From Balneolaceae bacterium UBA1514 (GTDB lineage Bacteria > Bacteroidota > Rhodothermia > Balneolales > Balneolaceae): a stretch of 34,065 nt of DNA. Made by a program: the position numbers and the translations under genes. Positions 1-9,076 of this stretch are shown here, piece after piece. The DNA lies in the NCBI GenBank assembly GCA_002323515.1, contig DCQQ01000013.1, forward strand, positions 19,436 through 53,500. The letters run 5' to 3'. The notes beneath the pieces are model-generated. The model searched no databases, was not told where the DNA came from, and saw only the letters and a list, made by a program, of their open reading frames with translations. The first letter of the stretch is position 1; every line of letters starts with the position of its first letter.

Positions 1-11
1 AATCTACTAGA

Positions 12-191
12 ATGGCACATCCAAAACGCAAAATTTCCAAAGCTAGAAGAGATAAAAGAAGAGCGCATCACGCAATTTCCGAAGTCACTTTGGCTAAATG
101 TTCAAATTGTGGAGCATTCCATAAGTATCACAATGCCTGCCCAGAATGCGGTTATTATCGAGGAAGACAAGTTATTAGTATAAATAACTAA
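12..191 (+). CDS. rpmF: 50S ribosomal protein L32
   Basis: This 59-residue protein is a structural component of the large ribosomal subunit. It starts with MAHPKRKISKARRDKRRAHH, the basic N-terminal segment typical of L32. A zinc-ribbon follows, with Cys30-x-x-Cys33 and Cys43-x-x-Cys46, and the C-terminus is short. The length is normal for the family. The gene is complete, starting at ATG 12 and ending at TAA 189-191, and it lies 10 nt upstream of plsX. The rpmF-plsX pair is a widely conserved arrangement at the head of fatty acid synthesis operons. The promoter must lie outside the window. The protein has the four-Cys form, so it is not a zinc-independent paralogue. Confidence 0.97.
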   Translation: MAHPKRKISKARRDKRRAHHAISEVTLAKCSNCGAFHKYHNACPECGYYRGRQVISINN

Positions 192-201
192 TACGTCTAT
201 T

Positions 202-1185
202 ATGATTATAGCTGTAGACGCGGCTGGAGGAGATCATTACCCTGAAAACCCTATTTTAGGGTCTTTAGCGGCTATCAAAGAATTTGAACGTCTTACTATT
301 TTGTTAATAGGACCTAAAAAATTGGTTCAGGATGAACTTAGTAAGCATTCTTTTGATCGGGATAGAATTCAGATTGTAGATTCTCCGGAAATAGTTGAAA
401 TGACTGATTCTGCGTCAGTAGCCTTGAAACAGAAGCCAAATTCTTCCATTGCTAAGGGCATTTCAATGCACAAGCAAGGTCAGTGTCATGGATTTGTAAG
501 TGCAGGTAACACAGGCGCACTTTTAGCTGCTTCTATGTTTATTTTAGGTAAATTGGAAGGTATTTCACGCCCAACCATTGCTACTTATTATCCATCACTT
601 GAAGGTTTTCGATTGATTATTGATGCAGGGGCAAATCTAGAAATAAAACCAGATATGGCCCTTCAATTCGCACTAATGGGGCAGGTCTATGCCAAAGAAA
701 TTATGGGTATTGAACAACCCAGAGTCGGATTGCTAAATGTTGGTGAAGAAGATAGTAAAGGAACAGAGTTACTCAAAGAAATTAATGGGGTGCTCAAGCA
801 AATTCCATCATTCATCGGCAATGTGGAAGGTAGAGATATACTGATCCCAAAAGCAGATATTTTCATAACAGATGGTTATATAGGTAATGTAGTTCTTAAA
901 CTAGGTGAATCTCTGCCTGGTATACTGAAAACACTAGTAGGTCAAAGGCTCCAACAATCAACATGTACTCCAGAAATGATGAGTTTTGTTCAGCAGATAC
1001 TGTCTGAATCATTAGCCCCATTTGACTATGAACGAGTAGGTGGGTTGCCCTTCTTAGGTGTTAACGGGACGAGTGTTGTTGGACATGGAGGAAGTAGTCC
1101 AACAGCCATAAAAAACATGATTAAGGTTGCAATGGATTGCGTTGAGCATTCTATCAATGATAAAATAATCGTTTCAATAAATTAA
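202..1185 (+). CDS. plsX: Phosphate acyltransferase PlsX
   Basis: PlsX converts acyl-ACP and phosphate to acyl-phosphate, the acyl donor for PlsY in the first step of phospholipid synthesis. It is a peripheral membrane enzyme. The 327-residue length is usual. The N-terminus carries the family's AxDAxGGDxxPE motif (residues 4-15, with G9-G10-D11-H12), and the central region has AGNTGALLA (about residues 101-109) and LNVGEE (about 173-178). The C-terminus contains the GVNGTSVVGHG stretch characteristic of the family. It sits between rpmF and fabH with gaps of about 10 nt, so it is almost certainly cotranscribed with them. Confidence 0.96.
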   Translation: MIIAVDAAGGDHYPENPILGSLAAIKEFERLTILLIGPKKLVQDELSKHSFDRDRIQIVDSPEIVEMTDSASVALKQKPNSSIAKGISMHKQGQCHGFVSAGNTGALLAASMFILGKLEGISRPTIATYYPSLEGFRLIIDAGANLEIKPDMALQFALMGQVYAKEIMGIEQPRVGLLNVGEEDSKGTELLKEINGVLKQIPSFIGNVEGRDILIPKADIFITDGYIGNVVLKLGESLPGILKTLVGQRLQQSTCTPEMMSFVQQILSESLAPFDYERVGGLPFLGVNGTSVVGHGGSSPTAIKNMIKVAMDCVEHSINDKIIVSIN

Positions 1186-1196
1186 TTACATCCTTA

Positions 1197-2189
1197 ATGG
1201 AACAAATTAGAGCAACAATCACATCAGTCGGACATTATTTGCCAGAAGATCGTTTGACTAATTTTGATTTAGAGAAACTTGTAGACACCAATGATGAGTG
1301 GATTCGGACCAGAACAGGTATTAAGGAAAGAAGAATATTAAAAGATCCCGAAAAGGCGACCTCTTACATGGCAGCTAAAGCTGCAAAAGAGGCTTTAGAG
1401 ATTGTTGGCCTTAGTCCAGATCAGATCGATGTAATAATAGTAGCTACGGTTACTCCTGATTATATATTTCCATCCACTGCATGTCTGGTTCAAGAAGCTA
1501 TTGGGGCTACTAATGCGTTTGCTTTTGATCTCTCTGCTGCTTGTTCAGGCTTTATCTATGCACTAACTACAGGTGCAACATTTATTGAGAGTGGGCGCTA
1601 TGAAAATATTTTGGTTATCGGGGCAGATAAAATGTCTTCTATTATTGATTATACGGATCGTACGACCTGTATTCTTTTTGGTGATGGTGCGGGAGCTCTT
1701 CTGTTACAACCATCTACCGATGGAACGGGCATTATGGATTCCATTCACTACAGCGAAGGCGATACTAATTGTCATTTAGTTCAAAAAGGGGGCGGTAGTC
1801 GATATCCTGCTACCTTAGAAACTATAGCCCAACATATGCATTACATAAAGCAAGATGGCAAGGCAGTGTTTAAAAAAGCAACCGTTGGAATGGCGGATGT
1901 ATCAGCTGAAATTATGGAGTGTAACAACCTACATGCTGATGATATTGCTTGGCTTGTTCCTCACCAAGCTAATTTGCGTATAATCGATGCTACTGCTCGC
2001 AGAATGGGTTTAGGCATGGATAAGGTTATGATTAACATTGAGCGATATGGAAATACTACAGGTGCTACTATTCCACTTTGCCTTTATGATTGGAAAGATC
2101 AATTAAAAAATGGCGAATCGATTATTTTAACCGCGTTCGGTGGGGGGTTTACCTGGGGAGCTGTATACCTAACATGGGGAGGTAAATAG
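1197..2189 (+). CDS. fabH: 3-oxoacyl-ACP synthase III (KAS III)
   Basis: FabH condenses an acyl-CoA primer with malonyl-ACP to start type II fatty acid synthesis in the cytosol. It is a thiolase-fold enzyme of 330 residues, the usual size. The catalytic triad is visible: Cys116 in DLSAACSGF, His256 in VPHQAN and Asn286 in RYGNTTGA. The C-terminal glycine-rich AFGGGFTWGA segment is also typical. ATG 1197 is 11 nt after the plsX stop, and the TAG stop shares one base with the GTG start of fabD (TAGTG), which suggests translational coupling. Primer preference (acetyl- or branched-CoA) cannot be read from the sequence. Confidence 0.97.
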   Translation: MEQIRATITSVGHYLPEDRLTNFDLEKLVDTNDEWIRTRTGIKERRILKDPEKATSYMAAKAAKEALEIVGLSPDQIDVIIVATVTPDYIFPSTACLVQEAIGATNAFAFDLSAACSGFIYALTTGATFIESGRYENILVIGADKMSSIIDYTDRTTCILFGDGAGALLLQPSTDGTGIMDSIHYSEGDTNCHLVQKGGGSRYPATLETIAQHMHYIKQDGKAVFKKATVGMADVSAEIMECNNLHADDIAWLVPHQANLRIIDATARRMGLGMDKVMINIERYGNTTGATIPLCLYDWKDQLKNGESIILTAFGGGFTWGAVYLTWGGK

Positions 2190-3073
2190 TGAAAGCAATG
2201 GTATTTCCCGGTCAGGGTTCTCAATTCATGGGAATGGCTGTCGAACGGTATCATTCCGAACCTGAGGCCAAAAAGATTATTGATGAAGCAGATGAAATCC
2301 TTGGGTTTTCATTGTCCAACATCATGTTTGACGGCCCTGAAGAAAGTTTAAAACAAACAGAATATACACAGCCAGCACTTTATGTACATTCTATGGCTGT
2401 ATTTAAAACTATCGATATGACACCGGATTGTGTAGCAGGACATTCTCTAGGTGAATTTTCTGCACTTACTGCTGCTGGGGTTTTATCGTTTGAAGAGGGA
2501 TTAAAATTAGTCCGACTTCGTGGGCAATTAATGCAAGCTGCCGGTGAGCATAATAGTGGAGCAATGGGTGCCGTTATTGGGCTTGAGGATGATTTAGTGG
2601 CTCAGATTTGTAAAAATATTTCAGATAAATTAAATGAAACAGTCGTACCAGCGAATTACAATTCAAAAGGGCAAATTGTGATATCTGGTCATTCAAATGC
2701 AGTTGAGTCAGTATTAAGTGAAACCAAAGAGCAGGGAGCTAAGTTAGCAAAACTCTTACCTGTAAGTGGTGCATTCCATTCGGCTTTAATGCAGCCAGCG
2801 TATGATGAATTTAAGCTTAGCCTTGATAAAGTTTCATTTGCTAATGCGAAGGTGCCCGTTTATTCGAATGTAAATGCTACTTCATCACTGTCAGCTGAAG
2901 AATTAAAAAATAATGTACTACAACAGTTATTAAAACCAGTTTTGTGGACCCAAACCATAGAGCAAATGGTCAGTGATGGCGTAAAAGAAGTTATTGAGTT
3001 AGGTCCGGGTAAGGTACTCCAAGGCTTAGTCAAAAGAATTGACCGCACATTACAATTTAGTGGAATACAATAA
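2189..3073 (+). CDS. fabD: Malonyl-CoA:ACP transacylase
   Basis: FabD transfers the malonyl group from CoA to the ACP phosphopantetheine arm, supplying the extender unit for FabH and FabF. The protein (294 residues) has the N-terminal VFPGQGSQ motif (residues 5-12), the nucleophile Ser86 in GHSLGEF, and the partner His197 in SGAFHSALM. The GTG start at 2189 is preferred because a GGGGAGG ribosome-binding sequence lies about 8 nt upstream. The alternative ATG at 2198 would shorten the protein by three residues and put the start too far from that site. It overlaps fabH by 1 nt and ends 1 nt before fabG. Confidence 0.96.
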   Translation: MKAMVFPGQGSQFMGMAVERYHSEPEAKKIIDEADEILGFSLSNIMFDGPEESLKQTEYTQPALYVHSMAVFKTIDMTPDCVAGHSLGEFSALTAAGVLSFEEGLKLVRLRGQLMQAAGEHNSGAMGAVIGLEDDLVAQICKNISDKLNETVVPANYNSKGQIVISGHSNAVESVLSETKEQGAKLAKLLPVSGAFHSALMQPAYDEFKLSLDKVSFANAKVPVYSNVNATSSLSAEELKNNVLQQLLKPVLWTQTIEQMVSDGVKEVIELGPGKVLQGLVKRIDRTLQFSGIQ

Positions 3074-3074
3074 A

Positions 3075-3833
3075 ATGAAAGATTATAATTTAGATTTATC
3101 AGGAAAAGTTGCTCTTGTTACAGGAGGAAGTAGAGGTATTGGAAAAGCTATTGCCTTAGCATTTGCGTCTAAAGGTGCCAAAGTCGCGATTACCTACGCT
3201 AATTCTTATAGTTCTGCTGAGCAGGTTGCAAAAGAAATAATAGAACTTGGATCCGATGCTTTAACTATACATGCTAACTCATCAAATTTTAACAGAGCCA
3301 ATGAAGTTATTGATGAAGTGGTGCAAAAATGGGACAAAATAGATATTCTTGTTAACAATGCTGGGATTACAAGAGACGGATTAATTCTCAGAATGACAGA
3401 AGACCAATGGGATAAAGTTATTGAAACAAATTTAAAAGGTATTTTTAACTACTCTAAAGCAATAGCTAGGCCAATGATGAAAAATCGCGGGGGTTCGATT
3501 ATCAACATGGGCTCTATTGTGGGTTTAACAGGGAATGCAGGCCAAAGTAATTATGCAGCATCTAAAGCTGGTTTGGTTGGATTCACTAAATCATATGCCA
3601 AGGAACTAGCTTCAAGAAATATTCGAGCAAATGTTGTTGCACCAGGCTACATACTTACAGATATGACGGACGCGCTAGATGAAAAAGTGTTGGAAGGAAT
3701 AAAAGAAGCAACGCCACTGGGTCGAGCTGGTTATGTAGAGGAGGTAGCTGCGGTTTGTTTGTTCCTTGCTTCCGACCTGAGTAACTTTATAACTGGAGAA
3801 GTTATTCGAGTAGATGGAGGTATGGCCATATAG
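3075..3833 (+). CDS. fabG: 3-oxoacyl-ACP reductase FabG
   Basis: FabG uses NADPH to reduce 3-oxoacyl-ACP in the first reductive step of each elongation cycle. It is a classical short-chain dehydrogenase of 252 residues. The nucleotide-binding motif TGGSRGIG is at residues 16-23, NNAG at 94-97, and the catalytic tetrad is Asn119, Ser147, Tyr160 and Lys164. The C-terminus reads ITGEVIRVDGGMAI, typical of FabG. I chose ATG 3075, immediately after the fabD stop. An in-frame ATG at 3039 would add 12 residues unlike the family and would lie inside fabD. The gene is followed by a 91-nt gap before acpP. Confidence 0.95.
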   Translation: MKDYNLDLSGKVALVTGGSRGIGKAIALAFASKGAKVAITYANSYSSAEQVAKEIIELGSDALTIHANSSNFNRANEVIDEVVQKWDKIDILVNNAGITRDGLILRMTEDQWDKVIETNLKGIFNYSKAIARPMMKNRGGSIINMGSIVGLTGNAGQSNYAASKAGLVGFTKSYAKELASRNIRANVVAPGYILTDMTDALDEKVLEGIKEATPLGRAGYVEEVAAVCLFLASDLSNFITGEVIRVDGGMAI

Positions 3834-3924
3834 GTAACTTTTATCTAAGCTATTTGTGTGCACGATATTATTAAGTTTCTTAAATTATTATATTACTAAC
3901 TACCATTAAAATAAAGGACTCATT

Positions 3925-4164
3925 ATGTCACAAGATGTAGAATCAAAAGTAAAAGAAATCATCATCGATAAATTAGGTGTAGACGAATCAGAAGTGGTTG
4001 CTGAAGCAAACTTCACCAATGATTTAGGTGCGGATTCTCTTGATACTGTAGAATTAATCATGGAATTCGAAAAAGATTTCGATCTTAGTATACCCGATGA
4101 AGATGCTGAAACCATTGCAACAGTTGGTGATGCAGTTAAGTATATACAGGAAAAACTCGTTTAA
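3925..4164 (+). CDS. acpP: Acyl carrier protein
   Basis: This small acidic protein of 79 residues carries growing acyl chains as thioesters on a 4'-phosphopantetheine arm. The attachment serine is Ser38 in the GADSLDTVE motif, exactly where ACPs have it, and the four-helix pattern and acidic helix II ([11 protein letters not shown]) are normal. An AAAGGA ribosome-binding sequence lies a few bases upstream of ATG 3925, stronger than for most genes here. That suits the very high expression expected of ACP. The 91-nt upstream gap could hold an extra promoter, though I could not recognise one with confidence. fabF begins 14 nt downstream. Confidence 0.97.
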   Translation: MSQDVESKVKEIIIDKLGVDESEVVAEANFTNDLGADSLDTVELIMEFEKDFDLSIPDEDAETIATVGDAVKYIQEKLV

Positions 4165-4178
4165 TAAAATTTAATTAC

Positions 4179-5426
4179 ATGAGTTCACGACGAGTTGTAA
4201 TTACAGGAATAGGCGCTCTTACCCCAGTCGGGAGGAGCGCTCCTGATTTTTGGAATGGTTTACTTTCTGGAGACAGTGGTGCAAAAAATGTTGAAAGATT
4301 TGATACAACGGGTTTTGCAACGACTTTCGCTACACAGATTGACAACTATGATCCATTAAATCATTTTGAAAGAAAAGAAGCCAGAAAATTAGACCTTGCT
4401 ACGCAATATGCCCTTGTTGCATCTGAAGAAGCAATTATTGATTCTAAATTGATTTTATCTGAGATAGATAAAGATCGTGTAGGAGTTCATGTTGGAACAG
4501 GAATAGGAGGTATGAAAACGTTTTACGATCAATCCATTGCATTTTATGAAAGGGGACCAAGAGGGGTATCACCTTTTTATATTCCAATGTCTATACCTGA
4601 TATTATATCGGGCCAAATATCAATAAAGTATGGATTTAGAGGGCCTAATTTTTGTGCTATTTCAGCCTGTGCCACTGGTTCTCATAATATTGGTATTGCT
4701 TATGACATGATTCGTTATGGGCAATCAGATTACTCAATAACTGGTGGTGCTGAATCACCGGTAACAAAAATTGGAATTTCTGGATTCAATGCCATGAAGG
4801 CAATGAGTACCAGAAACGATGACCCTAAGGCTGCTTCAAGGCCTTTTGATATAGACAGAGATGGATTCGTACTTGGAGAAGGATCGGGAATTATGGTCCT
4901 CGAATCACTAGATTCGGCCCTAGAGAGAGGGGCGAGAATTTACGGCGAAATAGTTGGTTACGGTTATTCAGCCGATGCTTACCATATCACAGCACCAGAT
5001 CCTGAAGGAAATGGGGTTATACTGGCGATGAAAAATGCATTAAAATCTGCTGGAATAACAACCGAAGATGTAGATCATATAAACATGCACGGTACATCAA
5101 CACCACTTGGTGATATAGCAGAAACGAACTCCATCAAAAAAGTCTTCGGAGATCATGCATATAAAATGAATTTAAACTCAACGAAGTCAATGACGGGGCA
5201 CACCTTAGGAGCAGCTGGTGCAATTGAATCTCTTGCTGCCGTCTTGGCCCTCTATCACGGCATTGTACCTCCTACTATCAATATTGATAATCAAGACCCA
5301 CAATGTGATCTTAATTACACCGCTAATGCCCCTGTAGCTCGTGAGCTCAACTACGCTATGAATAATGCATTTGGTTTTGGTGGGCATAATTCGACTCTAG
5401 TTTTCAAGCGATTCCAAGGATCTTAA
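4179..5426 (+). CDS. fabF: 3-oxoacyl-ACP synthase II (KAS II)
   Basis: FabF condenses acyl-ACP with malonyl-ACP to elongate fatty acids. The 415-residue length matches the family. Catalytic residues are Cys164 in ISACATGS, His304 in NMHGTSTPLGD and His341 in GHTLGAAGA, with the conserved Lys336 in NSTKSMTG. The C-terminal NNAFGFGGHNSTLVF stretch is diagnostic of FabF/FabB. The acpP-fabF-rnc order is found in many bacteria. The gap to rnc is only 2 nt. Distinction from FabB rests on gene order and general similarity, and FabF is much more likely. Confidence 0.96.
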   Translation: MSSRRVVITGIGALTPVGRSAPDFWNGLLSGDSGAKNVERFDTTGFATTFATQIDNYDPLNHFERKEARKLDLATQYALVASEEAIIDSKLILSEIDKDRVGVHVGTGIGGMKTFYDQSIAFYERGPRGVSPFYIPMSIPDIISGQISIKYGFRGPNFCAISACATGSHNIGIAYDMIRYGQSDYSITGGAESPVTKIGISGFNAMKAMSTRNDDPKAASRPFDIDRDGFVLGEGSGIMVLESLDSALERGARIYGEIVGYGYSADAYHITAPDPEGNGVILAMKNALKSAGITTEDVDHINMHGTSTPLGDIAETNSIKKVFGDHAYKMNLNSTKSMTGHTLGAAGAIESLAAVLALYHGIVPPTINIDNQDPQCDLNYTANAPVARELNYAMNNAFGFGGHNSTLVFKRFQGS

Positions 5427-5428
5427 AG

Positions 5429-6205
5429 ATGAGTTGGATTACTCGTTTTATATCCGGTTTTAATTCAAAGAAAACTTCAAACAACGAGCAGGTAAAAAAA
5501 AAAGAGCTTGATTCAAACGATTATAGGTTAGAAGAATTAAGCAAGATTTTAGGCTTTGAACCTAGCGATGCGACACTCTATCAAAAAGCACTTCGACATC
5601 GTTCCTCAACCTCTCTTGAAAAGTATGAAAGTTACGATTCCTACGAGCGATTAGAATTTCTTGGTGATGCCGTATTAGATCTAATTTCAGCTGAACTATT
5701 ATTTCAAAAATATCCTGAAGAAGACGAAGGTTTTTTGACCAAAACCAGAGCGAAAATGGTAAGAGGTGAAACTCTATCCAATTTGTCTAAAGATTTGGGG
5801 ATAGAATCTTTGTTAGAATTCACGGATATTAAAGGTGGTGTAACAAAATCGAAAGGTATACTAGCAGATATTTTTGAGTCAATGATAGCGGCTATTTATA
5901 TTACCGAAGGCTATAAAGTTACTTTTGAATTTGTTCGTAAAGTATATGATGAGCACCTAAATTTTGATGATTTATCGCAAATCAATGATAATTTTAAAAG
6001 TATCTTATTAGAATATGCTCAAGCAAACAAAATGAGTCTACCTGGATATAGAGTGGTCGATGAAAAGGGGCCTGGTCATAATAGGACCTTTAAAGTAGAA
6101 GTTTCCATTGGTACAGAAATTTTTGCTAATGGTACCGGAAAGAGTAAGAAAAAAGCCGAGCAAGAGGCCGCAAGAAATGCGCTTCAGATTTTAGATGTAG
6201 ATTAA
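5429..6205 (+). CDS. rnc: Ribonuclease III
   Basis: RNase III cleaves double-stranded RNA in rRNA maturation and in regulation of some mRNAs. The protein has 258 residues, with a lysine-rich N-terminal extension of about 30 residues. The catalytic domain follows, with signature ERLEFLGDAVLDL (73-85). Likely Mg2+ ligands are Glu76, Asp80, Asp147 and Glu150 (the last two in ADIFES). A double-stranded RNA-binding domain covers about 184-258 and ends in the typical KSKKKAEQEAARNAL pattern. It follows fabF after 2 nt and probably ends the FAS operon, since about 100 nt separate it from mgtE. No intrinsic terminator is obvious there. Confidence 0.96.
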   Translation: MSWITRFISGFNSKKTSNNEQVKKKELDSNDYRLEELSKILGFEPSDATLYQKALRHRSSTSLEKYESYDSYERLEFLGDAVLDLISAELLFQKYPEEDEGFLTKTRAKMVRGETLSNLSKDLGIESLLEFTDIKGGVTKSKGILADIFESMIAAIYITEGYKVTFEFVRKVYDEHLNFDDLSQINDNFKSILLEYAQANKMSLPGYRVVDEKGPGHNRTFKVEVSIGTEIFANGTGKSKKKAEQEAARNALQILDVD

Positions 6206-6307
6206 ACATTTAGTTATATTCTATCATTAAATAATGGTACTGGGTTTGAAATTTAGATTTACTACCCTCACCATATCATATATCCAACACCCAATAGGCA
6301 GACGTAC

Positions 6308-7690
6308 ATGCTAGTCCAACTATTAAAACCTGAATTTGATGAACTTATCCAAAAGAAGGATTGGATAGGCTTAAAAGAGGTGTTGGCTGTTGTTCCTCCT
6401 GCCGATATAGCAGAGCTGCTAGTGGAACTGGATGGTGATGTTGCCGTAGTTGTGTTCAGGTTGTTAAAAAAGACTATTGCTGCCGATGTTTTTGCTGAAT
6501 TCCCATCAAATAAAGGGGTCACCCTACTGGAGTTATTTACTAAGCAACAGTTATCAGAAGTAATGAGTAACCTAGAGCCAGATGAACAGGTTGCGTTGAT
6601 GGAAGAATTGCCTGGTGACTTAACCCAAAGAGTGATGAATTCTATGAGACCATCAGATCAGCTTCAAGTGAAGAAGTTGTTAGGATATCCGGAAGATTCT
6701 GTTGGTCGTTTGATGACACCACGATATGTTCGTGTAAAATCTGACTGGACGGTTAAGCGAAGTATGGAGCATATTCGTAAATATGCTGCCATGGCGGAGA
6801 CATTGAATGTAATTTATGTGGTTAATGATCGAGAACAATTAATTGATGACTTAAGAATTACTGAATTAATTGTTGCTGCTGAAGACCAAACTATTTCCAG
6901 CTTAATGGATCAGTCTTTCACCGCATTGCGCGTCTTTGAAGATCAAGAAGAAGCAGTTAAAATGCTTGCTAAATACGATAGAGTAGCGTTACCTGTGGTA
7001 GATTCTGATAATGTACTTGTAGGTATTGTGACGGCGGATGATGTTATCGATGTAGCAGAAGAGGAAATTACTGAGGATATGCAGAAAATGGCAGCCATGG
7101 ATGCTCTGGATGACTATTATTCTCAAACCTCCATTATGCAAATGGTAAAAAAACGCCTAGGGTGGCTTATAGTATTATTTGTGGGTCAGATTTTAACAGC
7201 CTTAACTATGGGGCAGTACGCAGAGTTACTCTCGAAGATTGTATTTTTATCCTTTTTTGTTCCTTTAATCATATCAAGTGGTGGTAATTCAGGTGCCCAA
7301 GCAGCCACACTTATAATTCGGGCGTTGGCCACGGATGATATAAGAGCAGATGATTGGAAAAAGGTATTTTTTAGGGAATTAAGTTCTGGATTAATATTAG
7401 GTCTTTTGATTGGTATTTTAGGCTTTGTAACCTTGTTAGCTTGGGATTTTGCAGCAAATGGCTATGTTGATCAACAGTCCTATCTGACCGCTGTAGTTAT
7501 TGCTTTAAGTTTATTGTCTATTGTTTTATTTGGTAATTTTATTGGTGCAATGTTACCCTTTATATTATCCCGACTTGGTTTTGATCCCGCAGTTTCATCC
7601 GCACCATTTGTTGCAACAGTGGTCGATGTCAGTGGAATTATCATTTATTTTTCAATAGCCATTTTATTTTTGAAAGAGATATTGATGTAA
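6308..7690 (+). CDS. mgtE: Magnesium transporter MgtE
   Basis: MgtE is a Mg2+-selective channel of the inner membrane, gated by cytosolic Mg2+. The 460 residues show the full architecture: an N domain of helical repeats (about 1-130), two CBS domains (about 135-260, with the TPRYVRV and YDRVALPVVDSD segments), a connecting helix, and a membrane domain (about 285-458) with roughly five hydrophobic segments. The pore-region motif SGGNSGAQ lies at 324-331, and Asp440 in TVVDVSG matches the ion-selectivity Asp of characterised MgtE. The 102-nt leader is too short for the long M-box riboswitch found before some mgtE genes, and I saw no such fold. Confidence 0.95.
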   Translation: MLVQLLKPEFDELIQKKDWIGLKEVLAVVPPADIAELLVELDGDVAVVVFRLLKKTIAADVFAEFPSNKGVTLLELFTKQQLSEVMSNLEPDEQVALMEELPGDLTQRVMNSMRPSDQLQVKKLLGYPEDSVGRLMTPRYVRVKSDWTVKRSMEHIRKYAAMAETLNVIYVVNDREQLIDDLRITELIVAAEDQTISSLMDQSFTALRVFEDQEEAVKMLAKYDRVALPVVDSDNVLVGIVTADDVIDVAEEEITEDMQKMAAMDALDDYYSQTSIMQMVKKRLGWLIVLFVGQILTALTMGQYAELLSKIVFLSFFVPLIISSGGNSGAQAATLIIRALATDDIRADDWKKVFFRELSSGLILGLLIGILGFVTLLAWDFAANGYVDQQSYLTAVVIALSLLSIVLFGNFIGAMLPFILSRLGFDPAVSSAPFVATVVDVSGIIIYFSIAILFLKEILM

Positions 7691-7724
7691 TTCAACCCTA
7701 CTACTAACGCTAAAACAATCTTAT

Positions 7725-8552
7725 ATGAAAGTTTATCATGATTTAGTTCAACGAGTTTTAGATCACGGTGTGCATAAAACTAACCGTACCGGTACAGACA
7801 CTATCTCTAATTTTGCAGAGTATTACAAGGTAGATCTCTCTGAAGGGTTTCCACTTTTGACTACCAAAAAAGTTTTTTTTAAATCCGTTATTCTAGAATT
7901 ATTATGGTACTTACGCGGAGAAGATCATATTAGGTGGCTACGTGACGAAAACAACGTTCATATATGGGATGCTTGGGCCGATGAAGATGGGCATGTAGGT
8001 CCTATTTATCCTGTGCTATGGCGACGTTTTCCTTACCTAGTTGAACATAAAAATGAAGATGGAACTACAGAGTGGAGACGTGATGAATTTGATCAGGTTC
8101 AAAATGCAATTCATATGCTTAAGACAGATCCAATGAGTCGCAGAATTGTTGTGAGTACCTGGCACCCTGGTTTGTTACCCAAAATGGCCTTACCACCTTG
8201 TCATATTATGTATATTTTCAATGTTTCTGATGGTAAATTGAACTGTCATTTGACGCAACGTTCTGGAGACATTGCCTTAGGTATCCCTTTTAATCTAGCA
8301 TGTTATTCTGCTCTAACAATGGCTATTGCCCAAGAAGTCGGACTTGAACCAGGAGTTCTCGCCCATACTATTGTAGATGCACATATCTATGTAAACCATA
8401 TAGAGGGATTGAAGGAACAATTAACTCGTTTTCCAAAGGCACTACCAGAGCTTAAAATTGCGAATAAACCAGTAGATGAATTAAGCTTTGGTGACTTTGA
8501 ATTAACTGGCTACGATCCTGATCCTTTAATTCGCTTTGAAGTAGCGGTCTAA
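7725..8552 (+). CDS. thyA: Thymidylate synthase
   Basis: ThyA methylates dUMP to dTMP with methylene-tetrahydrofolate, producing dihydrofolate that FolA must recycle. In the 275 residues, RTGT at 21-24 is the phosphate-binding loop, Arg139-Arg140 (MSRR) contribute the partner subunit's phosphate contacts, and Cys159 in LPPCH is the nucleophile. QRSGDIALGIPFN and DAHIYVNH are the remaining substrate-binding signatures. The RSxDxxLG motif reads RSGDIALG, a mild variant of the common RSADVFLG. A short insertion (about 102-125) follows the VGPIYPVLW segment. folA starts 11 nt downstream, so the pair is an operon coupling dTMP synthesis with folate recycling. Confidence 0.95.
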   Translation: MKVYHDLVQRVLDHGVHKTNRTGTDTISNFAEYYKVDLSEGFPLLTTKKVFFKSVILELLWYLRGEDHIRWLRDENNVHIWDAWADEDGHVGPIYPVLWRRFPYLVEHKNEDGTTEWRRDEFDQVQNAIHMLKTDPMSRRIVVSTWHPGLLPKMALPPCHIMYIFNVSDGKLNCHLTQRSGDIALGIPFNLACYSALTMAIAQEVGLEPGVLAHTIVDAHIYVNHIEGLKEQLTRFPKALPELKIANKPVDELSFGDFELTGYDPDPLIRFEVAV

Positions 8553-8563
8553 TTGCACCACTT

Positions 8564-9043
8564 ATGAAGATTATTATTATTGTAGCACATGACCTCAACC
8601 TTGTTATAGGAAATAATGGCACCTTGCCATGGCATTTCTCAGAGGATTTGAAGCATTTCAAACAAACTACCTCAGGTTTTCCCATTCTTATGGGCAGAGG
8701 CGTTTTTGAGGAGCTCGGGTCTAAACCATTGCCAAACCGACAAAATATTGTACTTAGTACTACTGAAAATTATGATAATGTAGCCTGCTACTCATCGTTA
8801 GAGCAAGCATTAGAAGCAATAAAGCTTGAACAACCGTCCAAGCTATTTATTATAGGTGGTGGGGTAGTCTATCGTCAAGCAATGGAACTAGCTGACGAAA
8901 TGATTATTACTTTGGTTCATAAAGAATATGAAGGAGATACTTTTTTCCCAGAATATCGCTCTGAGATTGGTCTTATTTGGGAAAAAACTAGCAGAATCGA
9001 TGTTAGTGAAGATCTAAGTTTTATACATTATACTCGTGTGTAA
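8564..9043 (+). CDS. folA: Dihydrofolate reductase
   Basis: FolA reduces dihydrofolate to tetrahydrofolate with NADPH, regenerating the cofactor used by the adjacent ThyA. The 159-residue length is typical. Visible motifs are VIGNNGTLPW (14-23), the substrate-binding acid Asp28 in SEDLKHF, MGRGVFEELGSKPLPNR for NADPH binding, IGGGVVY for the cofactor phosphate loop, and DTFFPEY near the C-terminus. MGRGVF replaces the commoner MGRKTF, a local variation. This is the standard chromosomal enzyme; nothing suggests a transferred trimethoprim-resistance dfr. It is convergent with the HD-domain gene, with 33 nt between stops and no clear terminator. Confidence 0.95.
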   Translation: MKIIIIVAHDLNLVIGNNGTLPWHFSEDLKHFKQTTSGFPILMGRGVFEELGSKPLPNRQNIVLSTTENYDNVACYSSLEQALEAIKLEQPSKLFIIGGGVVYRQAMELADEMIITLVHKEYEGDTFFPEYRSEIGLIWEKTSRIDVSEDLSFIHYTRV

Positions 9044-9076
9044 TACTCGAGAATTGGTGACCTAAAAGGGGCCTAA

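Noticed and set aside
3039..3074. Earlier ATG start for fabG, adding 12 residues
   Set aside because: It lies inside fabD and the extra residues do not resemble FabG N-termini; ATG 3075 directly follows the fabD stop.
6206..6307. Mg2+ riboswitch (M-box) before mgtE
   Set aside because: The spacer is only 102 nt and I could not find the long conserved fold of an M-box.
8564..9043. Acquired trimethoprim-resistance dfr gene
   Set aside because: It sits in a native thyA-folA operon with no integron or mobile element nearby and base use like its neighbours.
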